NCBI GenBank assembly: GCA_016788485.1 | Contig: JAEUSV010000112.1 | Span: 1-38,588, forward strand | Reading direction: 5' to 3' | DNA length: 38,588 bases | From: Flavobacteriales bacterium | GTDB lineage: Bacteria > Bacteroidota > Bacteroidia > Flavobacteriales_F > PHOS-HE28 | Shown: positions 23,871 through 32,800 of the stretch, piece after piece | Layout: every line of letters starts with the position of its first letter | How positions within the stretch are numbered: the stretch's first letter is position 1 | Translations under genes and position numbers: made by a program | The notes under the pieces: generated by a model | What the model saw: the letters and a program-made list of their open reading frames with translations, nothing else | The model's database searches: none | What the model was told of the DNA's origin: nothing

Positions 23871-24932
23871 TCAGAGCCAGCGCTTCTTCCGGAACCAGAG
23901 CAGCATGACCAGCGAGATGGTGAGCATGAGCCCCATCACCATGTAGTAGCCGAAGCGCCAGTGCAGCTCGGGCATGTGGTCGAAGTTCATGCCGTACACG
24001 CCCACGATGAAGGTGAGCGGGATGAAGATGGTGCTGATCACCGTGAGCAGCTTCATCACCTGGCCCATGCGCATGTTCACCCCCGCGTGGTAGGTGTTCT
24101 CGAGGTTGGTGAGCATGTCGCGGAAGGTGTTGATGCTGTCCGCGATGTACACCGTGTGGTCCTGCAGGTCGTTGATGTAGCGGCGGGTTCCCTTGTCGAT
24201 GAGCTCGCTCTGCAGCGTGTTCAGGCGTCCGGCGAGTTCGCGCGTGGGTGTCACGTACCGGGTCACGGTGATGAGCAGGCTGCGGATCTCCTGGATGGTG
24301 AGCAGGTCCTCGTTGCCGGGGCGCACCGTCACTTTGCGTTCCAGCTCCTGGATGCGCTCGCCAAGGTTCTCCACGATGAGGAAGTAGTTGTCGACGATCA
24401 CGTCGAGCAGTGCGTACAGCAGGTAGTCCGCGCCGTGCTTGCGCACGCGCCCCAGGTTCCTGCGGATGCGTTCACGGATGGGCTCGAGGATGTCGCCGGG
24501 CCGTTCCTGGAAGCTGATGAGCATGCCCCTCGAAAGCACGAAGCTCACCTGTTCCATCTCGATGCCGCCGGTCTCCTCGTCGAGGCTGAGCATGCGGGCC
24601 ACCACGAAGAGCGTGTCCTGGAACTCCTCCACCTTCGGGCGGTGGTCGAAGTTGAGCACGTCCTCCAGCAGCAGGGGGTGCAGGCCGTAGCGCTCGCCCA
24701 CCGTGCGGATCATGGTGTCGTCGTCGAGCCCGTCGATGTCGAGCCAGGTGATGCTGCCGTCCTGCGCGGGCATGGGCAGCTCGGCCAGGTCGCGGATGTC
24801 CCGTTCGGTGTGATGGTCGGGCCCGTAGTTGAACACCTTCATCGCCGCCGGGGTGGCGTTCGCCTCGCCGACGCGCACGATGGAACCGGGGGGCAGACCG
24901 GCCTTGCCGGAGCGGCTGCGGACCTTCTTCAT
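23871..24932 (-). CDS. corA: Magnesium/cobalt transporter CorA
   Basis: A 353-aa pentameric inner-membrane divalent-cation channel, chiefly for magnesium. The large cytoplasmic N-terminal domain runs to about 290, with a long helical stretch (ENLGERIQELERKVTVRPG ... ELAGRLNTLQSELIDKG). Two C-terminal membrane helices follow: LLTVISTIFIPLTFIVGVYG and YYMVMGLMLTISLVMLLWF, separated by the invariant selectivity loop GMN (314-316) in YGMNFDHMPEL. It ends in the basic FRKKRWL typical of CorA. The start overlaps the stop of the mscS-family gene by 4 nt (ATGA), so channel and transporter are co-translated. Confidence 0.96.
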   Translation of the reverse strand: MKKVRSRSGKAGLPPGSIVRVGEANATPAAMKVFNYGPDHHTERDIRDLAELPMPAQDGSITWLDIDGLDDDTMIRTVGERYGLHPLLLEDVLNFDHRPKVEEFQDTLFVVARMLSLDEETGGIEMEQVSFVLSRGMLISFQERPGDILEPIRERIRRNLGRVRKHGADYLLYALLDVIVDNYFLIVENLGERIQELERKVTVRPGNEDLLTIQEIRSLLITVTRYVTPTRELAGRLNTLQSELIDKGTRRYINDLQDHTVYIADSINTFRDMLTNLENTYHAGVNMRMGQVMKLLTVISTIFIPLTFIVGVYGMNFDHMPELHWRFGYYMVMGLMLTISLVMLLWFRKKRWL

Positions 24933-25819
24933 GGCGCGATGGTGCTGCCGGGCCGGTGCCCGTTCTTGAAGGTGATGGTGCGGTGCGGGTAGGGCAGGTC
25001 GATCCCTTCACGGTCGAAGCGCAGCTTGAGCGCGCGGTTCAGGTCGTGGCGCATGGAACGCGAGGTCAGCGGGTCCCTGCCCCAGACGGCGGCACGCAGC
25101 ACCAGGCTGCTGTCCTCGATCCGCACCAGGCGCACCACCACGATGGGTACGCCCTGCTCCAGTTCCTGCGCGGTGCGGCGGTCCAGGCAGGAGGGGTGCT
25201 GTGTGCATTCCTCGGCCATCACCGTCATCGCCTTGTCCAGGTCGCTCTCGTAGCTGATGCCGATCTCGATGAACTCACAGGTGGCGGCATCGCGGATGTG
25301 GCTGTTGGTGATCACCTCATCGCCGATGATGGCGTTCGGGATGATGATGCGGCGGTTCTCGAAGGTGTTGAGCACCGTGTGCCGGAGGGTGATGTCCTCC
25401 ACGGTGCCGGTGAACTTGTCGCCGACGCTGATCAGGTCGCCCACGCGGAAGGGCTTGAAGGAGACGATGAAGACGCCGCTGATGATGTTGCCGAACGCGT
25501 CCTTCGCGGCGAGGCCGATGAAGGCCACCAGGATGCCGGCCCCGGCGAAGAGGGTGATGGCGAAGTTCTTGAGCGCCGGGATGCTGTAGATGATGCCGAT
25601 GAAGGCGAGCACGCCAACGATCAGGCGGATGGCGTTGCGGATGAAGCGGTACCGCGTCACATCCTCCGGGTCCCGGTCACTGCTCAGGTAGGCCTTGCGG
25701 ACGAGGAAGGCGGTGAGGCGCTCCAGCACGAACGCGGAAGCGATGATGAGCAGCACCTTGCCGAGCAGGAGCAGGTCCATGCCCAGTTTCTGGCGGATGC
25801 GGTCGAGTTCCTCGGTCAT
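24929..25819 (-). CDS. Small-conductance mechanosensitive channel (MscS family)
   Basis: A 296-aa inner-membrane channel that opens under membrane tension and relieves hypo-osmotic shock. Membrane helices: about 15-40, 60-82 and the pore-lining third helix (LFAGAGILVAFIGLAAKDAFGNIISG, about 90-115), which carries the Gly/Ala-rich packing of MscS TM3. The beta domain follows (FRVGDLISVGDKFTGTVEDITLRHTVLNTFENRRIIIPNAII) and the C-terminal alpha/beta domain ends FDREGIDLPYPHRTITF, typical of the family. A TAGGTTTG element lies 13 nt before the ATG at 25819, which suggests it heads a two-gene operon with corA. Confidence 0.94.
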   Translation of the reverse strand: MTEELDRIRQKLGMDLLLLGKVLLIIASAFVLERLTAFLVRKAYLSSDRDPEDVTRYRFIRNAIRLIVGVLAFIGIIYSIPALKNFAITLFAGAGILVAFIGLAAKDAFGNIISGVFIVSFKPFRVGDLISVGDKFTGTVEDITLRHTVLNTFENRRIIIPNAIIGDEVITNSHIRDAATCEFIEIGISYESDLDKAMTVMAEECTQHPSCLDRRTAQELEQGVPIVVVRLVRIEDSSLVLRAAVWGRDPLTSRSMRHDLNRALKLRFDREGIDLPYPHRTITFKNGHRPGSTIAP

Positions 25820-25832
25820 GGCTTGCGATGAG

Positions 25833-25840
25833 CAAACCTA
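25833..25840 (-). promoter_or_regulatory. -7-like element of the mscS-corA operon
   Basis: TAGGTTTG is an exact TAnnTTTG match on the minus strand, 13 nt before the ATG. No -33 TTTG is evident. Confidence 0.5.
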
Positions 25841-25874
25841 GCGCCGTGCCCGAAGGATCAGGGGCGATGGTGCT

Positions 25875-25894
25875 GTGGCCTGCGAACAGGCCGC
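25875..25894 (-). terminator. Possible terminator hairpin after peptidase E
   Basis: An 8-bp inverted repeat (25875-25882 with 25887-25894, core ggcctg/caggcc, loop cgaa) lies 9 nt after the pepE stop. No T-tract follows on the minus strand, so Rho-dependent or no termination is also possible. Confidence 0.3.
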
Positions 25895-25903
25895 TGTTCG
25901 TGC

Positions 25904-26617
25904 TCAGCGCACGTCGGAGAGGTCAACCCGGCAGCGGGTTCCTTCCGGCACTTCCACTGCGGTCTGGCCATGCCGCAGCACACGCATGGGCCCGCCGAAC
26001 AGCTGGAGGCCTTCCCTGCCCACGCGCAGGCCGGTACCCTCGCGCAGGCCCACCACGGTCGACGCTTGGTTGAGGGCGAGGAATTCGGCGAGGCGCTGGT
26101 CGCGTGATTCGCCGCCGTGCCCTTCCAACCGCGCGTCGGTGTAGTGCGGGTTGATCTGGAAGGGGACGAGCCCCATGGCGCGCAGGGTGGGCACCTCGGT
26201 GATGGGCATGTCGTTGGTGGTCATGATCGTGGGGCAGGCCACGTTGCTGCCCGCGCTCCAGCCGATGTAGGGCATGCCGTCGCTCACGCGCCTGCGGATG
26301 GCCCTGAGCAGCTCGGTGCCGTAGAGCGTGCGCAGCAGCTGGAAGGTGTTGCCGCCGCCTACCACCACCGCGTCGGCCTTGCCCAACGCGCCCACCTTGT
26401 CGGCCTCGGTGTGCAGGCTGAAGAGCTCGTGGCCGAGCTCCGCGAACACGCCCTGCACCATGCGCGTGTACTCGTCCATGCTGAACGAAACGGCGGCGAA
26501 GGGGACGAAGGCGAGGCGTTTGCGCCCGTCGCCGAGGAAGGCCTGCACATGAGGCCGCGGCCATTCGAAGAAAGGCGTGCCGGGCAGCGTGGAGTTGGAG
26601 AGCAGCAGCAGGTCCAT
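25904..26617 (-). CDS. pepE: Dipeptidase E (peptidase family S51)
   Basis: A 237-aa serine dipeptidase that hydrolyses Asp-X dipeptides in the cytoplasm. The nucleophile Ser121 lies in the IGWSAGSN elbow, Asp136 in TTNDMPI and His158 in NPHYTD; each is one residue past the Salmonella PepE positions (120/135/157), a close match. The N-terminus MDLLLLSNST and VVGGGNTFQLL are further signatures. The start lies 3 nt downstream of the stop of the OmpA/DUF1573 gene, so it is the last cistron of the adhesin-SprF-OmpA operon; a functional link to that system is not obvious, beyond peptide recycling. Confidence 0.94.
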   Translation of the reverse strand: MDLLLLSNSTLPGTPFFEWPRPHVQAFLGDGRKRLAFVPFAAVSFSMDEYTRMVQGVFAELGHELFSLHTEADKVGALGKADAVVVGGGNTFQLLRTLYGTELLRAIRRRVSDGMPYIGWSAGSNVACPTIMTTNDMPITEVPTLRAMGLVPFQINPHYTDARLEGHGGESRDQRLAEFLALNQASTVVGLREGTGLRVGREGLQLFGGPMRVLRHGQTAVEVPEGTRCRVDLSDVR

Positions 26618-26620
26618 GGT

Positions 26621-28864
26621 TCACTTGTGGCCCACGATGGAGCCGGTGATGGTGAGCACCAACGATGCGGGATCGCCGTCCGTGGTGATGGTGATGTGGC
26701 GCTCCAGGGCACCGGCCGGTGCGCGTCCGTTGAAGGTGACCTCCACCTCGGCGGTGGCACCGGGCGCGATGGCCTCCTCGGGCAGGGCGGCCGTGGTGCA
26801 GCCGCAATCGGCCTTGCTGGACACCAGTTTCAAGGGCCGGTCGCCGGTGTTGGTGATGGGGAAGCGCACCGTGCGCGCTGTGCCCTCGGTGAGCAGGCCG
26901 AGGTCGATGGCGGTCACCTCGGCCTTGGGCGATCCGCTGCCGGCGGTGATGAGGTCGGCCTGCTCGATCTCGATGCGGCGCTCCATGGAGGCTTGCACGC
27001 TGTACACGCTGTTCTGCAGGTCGCTGAGCTGGTCGCTCACCCCGGTGGCGGAACGCACCTCGCCATAGGGCGCGGGTTCGATCACGAGGCGCCCGCCGTT
27101 CTTCGCGGTGCCGTCGAGGTAGGGCGCGAGCGACCCGCGGTCCACGGTCCGCAGGTGGTTGCGCAGGCTGCTGATGCGCCGCAGGGACAGGTTCTTGTTG
27201 TAGTCGGTCTTCGAGAGCGGGCTGGCGAAGCCGCGCACCACCAGCTTGATCCGTTGCCCTTCCTCCATGGCCTGCTTCAGGAGCCCGATGAGGTCGAGCA
27301 ACTGCGCGAAGCCCATGTCCACGCGGTCGCGGAAGAAGGCATCGATGGCCTTGGTGCCTGAGGGATCGTTGCGCCACGCCTCGTGGTACTCGGGCAGCCG
27401 GTCCTTGTAGGCGGTGTAGGTCTGCCCATAGGTGAGGGTGGTGGTCGTGTCCCAGCTGCGCGGGTCTGGTTCGTCATTGTGGAAGTAGAGGCGCACGGGC
27501 AGTTTCTCGCGCAGGCTGGTGATGCGCTTCAAGGCGAGCGCCTCTTCTGGCGTGGCGGGCACCACGGCGGGCGTGATCGTGCGCGGCACACGCCACCGGT
27601 ACAGGTCGTTACAGCAGGTGGCCCCCTTCTTCGCCAGGCTGCCCACGCGGTTGCTCGTGAGAAGACCAACGCCGGTGCGATCGTTGAACGCGGGATACAG
27701 GTCGTTGGCGGGGCTGTTGAGCGGCGGTCCCACGTTGATCGGCGGCTCATACCCGCCCGGGGACAGCTTCGCGGTGAAGATGTCGTAGCCTCCCATGCCG
27801 GGCAGGAAGTCCGAACTGTAGTAGAGCGTTCGGCTTCCGCTGTCGAAGTAAGGGCAGGTCTCGTTGCCCGGGCTGTTCACCGCAGGGCCGAGCGGCCGTG
27901 GGTTCATGATGCGCGTGCCGGCGATCTCCGCCACCCAGATGTCCATGCCGCCTTCACCACCCGTGCGGTCACTGGCATAGAACAGGGCCGCGCGACCATT
28001 GAGCAACGCCACCATGGGCTGCGTGCACGAGCGGCCTTCCTCCGCAAGGCCCTCCACGGGCTCCGGCGCACCGAAGGTGGCACCGTCCCATGGGCTGGCG
28101 TGTATCGTGCAGGGCCTACCGGTGGCACAACGCGTGAAATAGAACCAGCGCCGGTCCGGCGACCAGGCGCTGTTGGCGTTGTCCTGGTCGTTGTTGATGA
28201 TGGCGGGCAGCGGTGCAGGCGCGTCCCACACATCGGCCTTCGCAGCGGCCATCCACACGCTCACATGGTAGGTGTTGGTGTCCGCGACCTCCTCGTTGTC
28301 GTTCAGGTCGCCGCGCAGCGAGCTGAAGTACAGGTTGCCCGTGCTGTCCGTGCGCCCGCCGAACTCGCTGTCGTAGGTGTTCACGGGGGAGGCGAGGTGC
28401 TCCACGGTGATGGAGGCGTCGGGCGCACGCAGCACATCCTTGGCGAAGCGGCAGCCTTGCAGGCCGTTCTCGGCGCGCAGGGCATCGTTGCCGCCCTTGC
28501 CCTGTTCGCGCTTGCGGAGCTTTTCCCAACTGCGGATGGCATCGTCGTAGTTCCCGTTGCACATCTGCATTTCAGCCAGCCAGCGCAAGGCCTCGGGGTG
28601 CGTGCGGTCAAGGTCCTTGCGTACGACCTTCTCATACATCTCCGCGGCCTTGTCGTACTGGTTGCTCAGTCGGCACGCTTCGGCGTACTTCCATTGCAGC
28701 TCCATGCGGCCGGGTTCAAGGGCGAGTCCTTCCGCGTAGAAGCGCGAAGCTCCGTAGCGGTCGTTCCGCTGCAGTGCGGCATCGCCCCACTGCACCCACT
28801 GGTCGACCGACTGCGACCATGCCGTGGTGGCGATTAACAGGGCGGGGAGAAGGAACAGGCGCAT
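26621..28864 (-). CDS. TPR-PD40-OmpA-like-DUF1573 envelope protein (PorE-like architecture)
   Basis: A 747-aa exported protein. A signal peptide (FLLPALLIATTAWSQ) precedes a TPR region to about 150 (QWGDAALQRNDRYGASRFYAEG, YDKAAEMYEKVV), WD40-like PD40 repeats about 160-430 (LYFSSLRG, WFYFTRC, TLYYSSDFLPGMGGYDIF), an OmpA-like segment about 500-640, and a C-terminal DUF1573-type beta domain (PITNTGDRPLKL ... DCGCTTAALPEEAIAPGA). TPR-PD40-OmpA resembles the T9SS component PorE. The OmpA motif is degenerate: where peptidoglycan-binding OmpA has GHTD it reads GFASP, while LSLRR keeps the Arg. It is probably periplasmic, linking the preceding PorP/SprF protein to the cell wall. The ATG at 28864 was preferred to a GTG at 28870 that overlaps the upstream stop. 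Confidence 0.88.
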   Translation of the reverse strand: MRLFLLPALLIATTAWSQSVDQWVQWGDAALQRNDRYGASRFYAEGLALEPGRMELQWKYAEACRLSNQYDKAAEMYEKVVRKDLDRTHPEALRWLAEMQMCNGNYDDAIRSWEKLRKREQGKGGNDALRAENGLQGCRFAKDVLRAPDASITVEHLASPVNTYDSEFGGRTDSTGNLYFSSLRGDLNDNEEVADTNTYHVSVWMAAAKADVWDAPAPLPAIINNDQDNANSAWSPDRRWFYFTRCATGRPCTIHASPWDGATFGAPEPVEGLAEEGRSCTQPMVALLNGRAALFYASDRTGGEGGMDIWVAEIAGTRIMNPRPLGPAVNSPGNETCPYFDSGSRTLYYSSDFLPGMGGYDIFTAKLSPGGYEPPINVGPPLNSPANDLYPAFNDRTGVGLLTSNRVGSLAKKGATCCNDLYRWRVPRTITPAVVPATPEEALALKRITSLREKLPVRLYFHNDEPDPRSWDTTTTLTYGQTYTAYKDRLPEYHEAWRNDPSGTKAIDAFFRDRVDMGFAQLLDLIGLLKQAMEEGQRIKLVVRGFASPLSKTDYNKNLSLRRISSLRNHLRTVDRGSLAPYLDGTAKNGGRLVIEPAPYGEVRSATGVSDQLSDLQNSVYSVQASMERRIEIEQADLITAGSGSPKAEVTAIDLGLLTEGTARTVRFPITNTGDRPLKLVSSKADCGCTTAALPEEAIAPGATAEVEVTFNGRAPAGALERHITITTDGDPASLVLTITGSIVGHK

Positions 28865-28866
28865 GG

Positions 28867-29880
28867 TCACAGCAGGTCGGGACAGGCTTTGAACCGGGCG
28901 GGCACGGCCGGCCGTTGGCGGAAGACACGGATGGCGGTGAACTCAATACCGCCGCGGTTGCGGCTGGCGGGCACCAGGTCGCTCAGGTTCACATCGTAGC
29001 TCACCCCGAAGGTCCAGTCGTCGCGTTCCAATCCGGCGTAGATGTAGCCTGCGTCGTCGGCGCGCCAATACACCCCTCCTTGCACCGCGCGCAGCACGCC
29101 GTACCGGTCGGTGAGGATGTAGCGGACATTGCCGCCCAGGTCAAGCTCACGGTGCGGCCCCTGCGCCAGGTAGTGCAGGTTGGGCAGCACGTCCACCTTG
29201 TCGCTCACCGGGAACTGCGTGAGCACGCTGAACGAGGTGCGAAGGTCGAGCGGTTCCCCTTCACTGCCGAAGAAGCCGATGCGCGGACGGGTGAGGTTGA
29301 AGAGCCCAAGGCCCACCTGCACGAGCTCGCGACGGCCGGGCCTGTAGAGGTACAGGCCTCCCACGTGCACGTCGGCATGGGCCAGCGCATCGCGTGCGAA
29401 GGTCTCGCCCGTGGCCAGCGAGGGGTCGTAGTAGAAGCCGTTGTACTGGTTGTCGAAGGCCAGCTCGCTGTAGTCGATGCTGATGGCGGTGATGCCGAGC
29501 TGGAGGCCGCCGGTGAGGCTGTGCGCCCGGTCTTCGCCGAAGCGCTCCGTCCAGCTCGCGCCCACATCGAAGTGGAAGGTGTTGAGGCGTGAATCACCGG
29601 CGCGGTCGTTGTAGAGCCAGGCGCCTGCTCCCAGCCCTTCCACGCCGAAGGCGTTCGCCATGTCGCCCCCGAGCCCGAAGGTGCGGTAGGGCTTCGTCAC
29701 CGCGCGCCACTGCTGGCGGAACACACCACCCACCCGGTACTGGCCATCGAACTGACCGATGCTGGCCGGGGTGAGCGCATAGGGTGTCTGGAAGAACTGG
29801 CTGAAGTGGATGTCCTGCGCCTGCCCCGTGCGCAGCACGAGGAGCATGAAGGGGAGCAGGAGGTGGCGTGCGCACTTCAT
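28867..29880 (-). CDS. PorP/SprF-family outer-membrane protein (second cassette)
   Basis: A 337-aa T9SS-associated outer-membrane beta-barrel. A signal peptide (HLLLPFMLLVLRTGQAQ) is followed directly by DIHFSQFFQTPYALTPASIGQFDGQYRVGGVFRQQW, the diagnostic PorP/SprF N-terminal block, then alternating amphipathic strands to an FTAIRVFRQ end. SprF proteins are needed for secretion or surface delivery of their cognate type B-sorted substrate; the partner here should be the 1243-aa protein immediately upstream, whose stop overlaps this start by 4 nt (ATGA). The next gene (OmpA-like/DUF1573) follows without a gap. Confidence 0.92.
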   Translation of the reverse strand: MKCARHLLLPFMLLVLRTGQAQDIHFSQFFQTPYALTPASIGQFDGQYRVGGVFRQQWRAVTKPYRTFGLGGDMANAFGVEGLGAGAWLYNDRAGDSRLNTFHFDVGASWTERFGEDRAHSLTGGLQLGITAISIDYSELAFDNQYNGFYYDPSLATGETFARDALAHADVHVGGLYLYRPGRRELVQVGLGLFNLTRPRIGFFGSEGEPLDLRTSFSVLTQFPVSDKVDVLPNLHYLAQGPHRELDLGGNVRYILTDRYGVLRAVQGGVYWRADDAGYIYAGLERDDWTFGVSYDVNLSDLVPASRNRGGIEFTAIRVFRQRPAVPARFKACPDLL

Positions 29881-32800
29881 CGGATCACGGTCACGTTGCC
29901 CTTCTTGAAGTATGTCTGACCGCCTTCACACGTCGCTCGTAGCCAGTACACGAACACCGCCGGGTCCACAGGCTTGCCGTTGAAGGTGCCGTCCCATCCT
30001 TGTGCCTGGTCGGTCGTCTCGAACACCAGCTCGCCCCAGCGGTTGAAGACCTTGAACTCGATGGCGGTGAGGTATCGGCCGCGCACGAAGAGCACATCGT
30101 TGTTGCCGTCACTGTTCGGGGTGAAGGCGTTCGGCACGAAGATGTCGGGCTCGTCGCAGACGAACTCGAAGATGCGCACGGTGACCGAGTCGAGCACTGT
30201 GCAGATGCTGTCGCTCACCACGACCGAGAAGGTGGTGGTGGCGGAAACGACCGCGGTGGGGTTCGCGATGAACGCGTTGCTCACGGCGCCTGCAGGGCTC
30301 CATGCGTAGGTGACGCCAGTGGGCGGTATGGCCTGCAGTTGTACGGTGGTGCCGGCGATCACCACGGGCTGGTCCACCGTGGCGTTCACGGTGCTGCCCA
30401 GGAGCGGTGATACCTGGATGCTGATGCTGTCGGTCCAGGTGCAGCCGGCCGGTGAGGTCACGGTCACGGATTGCGTCTGCGGTCCGGTAAGGCCGATGGT
30501 CACGTTCGCGGTCCCTTGGCCGATGTCCACTTGCGGTGTCCACACGAACGTGCTTCCCGCATCGGCGCCGATCACCGACAGGTTCACGACACCTTCGGCG
30601 CAGATGAGCGAGTCGCCCGTGAGGAGGGGGGAGGCCAGCTCCACCTGCACGAACACACTGTCAACCCCGCTGCACGGATTGTCCAGCGAGCGTACGTGGT
30701 ACCAGCCCGAGGCCATGACCTGCACGGTGGCGGTGCTGTCGGTGACCGGGTTGTTGAGCGTGTCGGTGAAGGCACCGTTGCTCGACCATTGGAACGATCC
30801 GGATGACCCGAAGCCGTTCGCGGTGAGCGTGGTCGTTGGTGCCGGGCCGCAGATGGTCTGAGGCACGCCCGCGTCGATCCCCGCTGCGTTCACTGTCACC
30901 ACCTGCGTGGCGGTGGTGGTGCAAAGCCCGTTGGTCACCGTGAGCGTGTAGGTGGTGGTCTGCAGCGGTGTCGCGATGGGGTTGGCGGCTGTCGGGTCGC
31001 TCAGTCCGGTGGTGGGGCTCCATTGGAAGCTGACGCCGGGGTCGCTCACCGGAAGCACCCCGATCTGCACGCTCTGTCCAAAGCAGATGGACGTATCCGG
31101 AAGTGCGTATTGCCCGTTGCCGAGCACCACCACCTGTTGCTGGGTGGTGTCGGCCTGGTTGCAGGTGGCCGCGTTGGAGGCGATCAGGGTCACCGTGTAC
31201 ACTCCGGGGGCGGGATACACATGGGAGGGCGATGCGGCGGTGCTGGTGGTGTTGTCGCCGAAGGACCACAGGAAGCTGGTGGCGCCGAAGCTGGTGTTGG
31301 TGAAGGTGATGGGGGCGGGCAGGCACGCGAGCTGCGTGCTGAAGTCGGCCACCACGATGGGGAAATTGAAGTCGAACTTGAACACGGCGTTGTTGCAGAA
31401 GCCGCTGTTGTTGGTCGGGCTCCAGGCTCCGGGGTTCGGCTCGATGGGGAAATCCGAGAAGCCGCCGCAACCCGCGCAAACGCTCTGGTAAACGCGTCCC
31501 CGGCGATCGAAGCGGCTGGTGCCACCGTCCACGTGCTCACCGGCGGAGCCTCCACCGAAGTAGGTCGCATAGAAGAGCGCGCTGAGGTCGATGTCGAACA
31601 CGGCGAGGTAGAAGTCGTTTCCGTCCGTGGTGGTCTGGTGGCCGTTCGGTGTCACCGCCAGACCGGTGGTGCCGAGCGTTCCGCCCTGGATGGCGCTGCC
31701 CCATCCGCTCACATAGATCTTGTCGCAATAGTCCACCAGGAAGGCCGTGGGCGAGATGTCGGGGCTGCCATCACCCTGCCCGAAGCGTGAACTGATCAGC
31801 AGAGTGGCGAGCGAGGGGTCGAGCTTGGCGATGAACTGTCCGGCCCCGGGCACATTGTAGGGTGCGTTCACGATCAGCTGCGCGCCGGGGGCCTGCGTCT
31901 GGCCGAAGAGGTACACGTTGCCCTGCTGGTCCAGGTCCACGAAGTAGCATTGGTCGTAGGCCGCTGTGCCGAAGTAGGAACCCGCCAGCAGGCTGCTGCC
32001 ATCGGGTGACAGCTCGGCCACATAGCCATCGGCATTGCCACCCTGGAAGGTGCCCTGCCAGGTGCCGGATGTGACAGGTACGTTGGCGCTGCGCGTGCCA
32101 CCGGCTACGAACAACCGCCCGTTGTCATCGAGCTCCACGGCATACAGGGCGTCGGCGAGCGATCCGCCCAGGAAGGTGCCCCAGATCAAGGTGGTGAGGG
32201 AGGCGTCGAGCTTCAGCACGACACCATCATGCGTGCCACCGCCGAACACGGGTTGAAGGCTTCCGGCCGTGGTGGGCAGGTCCGGTGAGGAGCTGCAGCT
32301 GGCGATGTACACGTTGTCGTTGGCGTCGAGGAGCACCTCCCCGCGCACTTCATCCGCGTAGTTGAACTTGAGGCCCGCCGCCGTGTTGAGCCCATCGGTG
32401 TTGGAGCCGCCGATGTACGTGCCTGCCAGCAGCTGCGATCCGTCGGCGCTCAGCCGCGCCACCACCATGTCCACTCCGTTGGGGAAATCCGCGCCCAGAC
32501 CGTTCGTCAGGTCCACGGGTGGACCTCCGTTGAACGTGACATCGAGCGCGCCGCTGGTCGTGGGGAAGTTGGGCGAGCTGGTGGTGCCGTAGACGAAGAG
32601 CTCGTCGTTGCCGTTCACCACCAGGCTGTGCGGCAGCTCATCGCTGCTGCCGCCGAGGTAGGTGCTCCAGATGAGGAAGGTGCCAGTGGTATCGTACTTC
32701 GTCAGGGCGATGTCCGTGCCGCTGAAAAGCCCGTTGCCGCCTGCGTGCGTCACCTGGTAGGCGCCGAGCGTGGTGGGGTAGCCCTGCCCGAATGCGGTGC

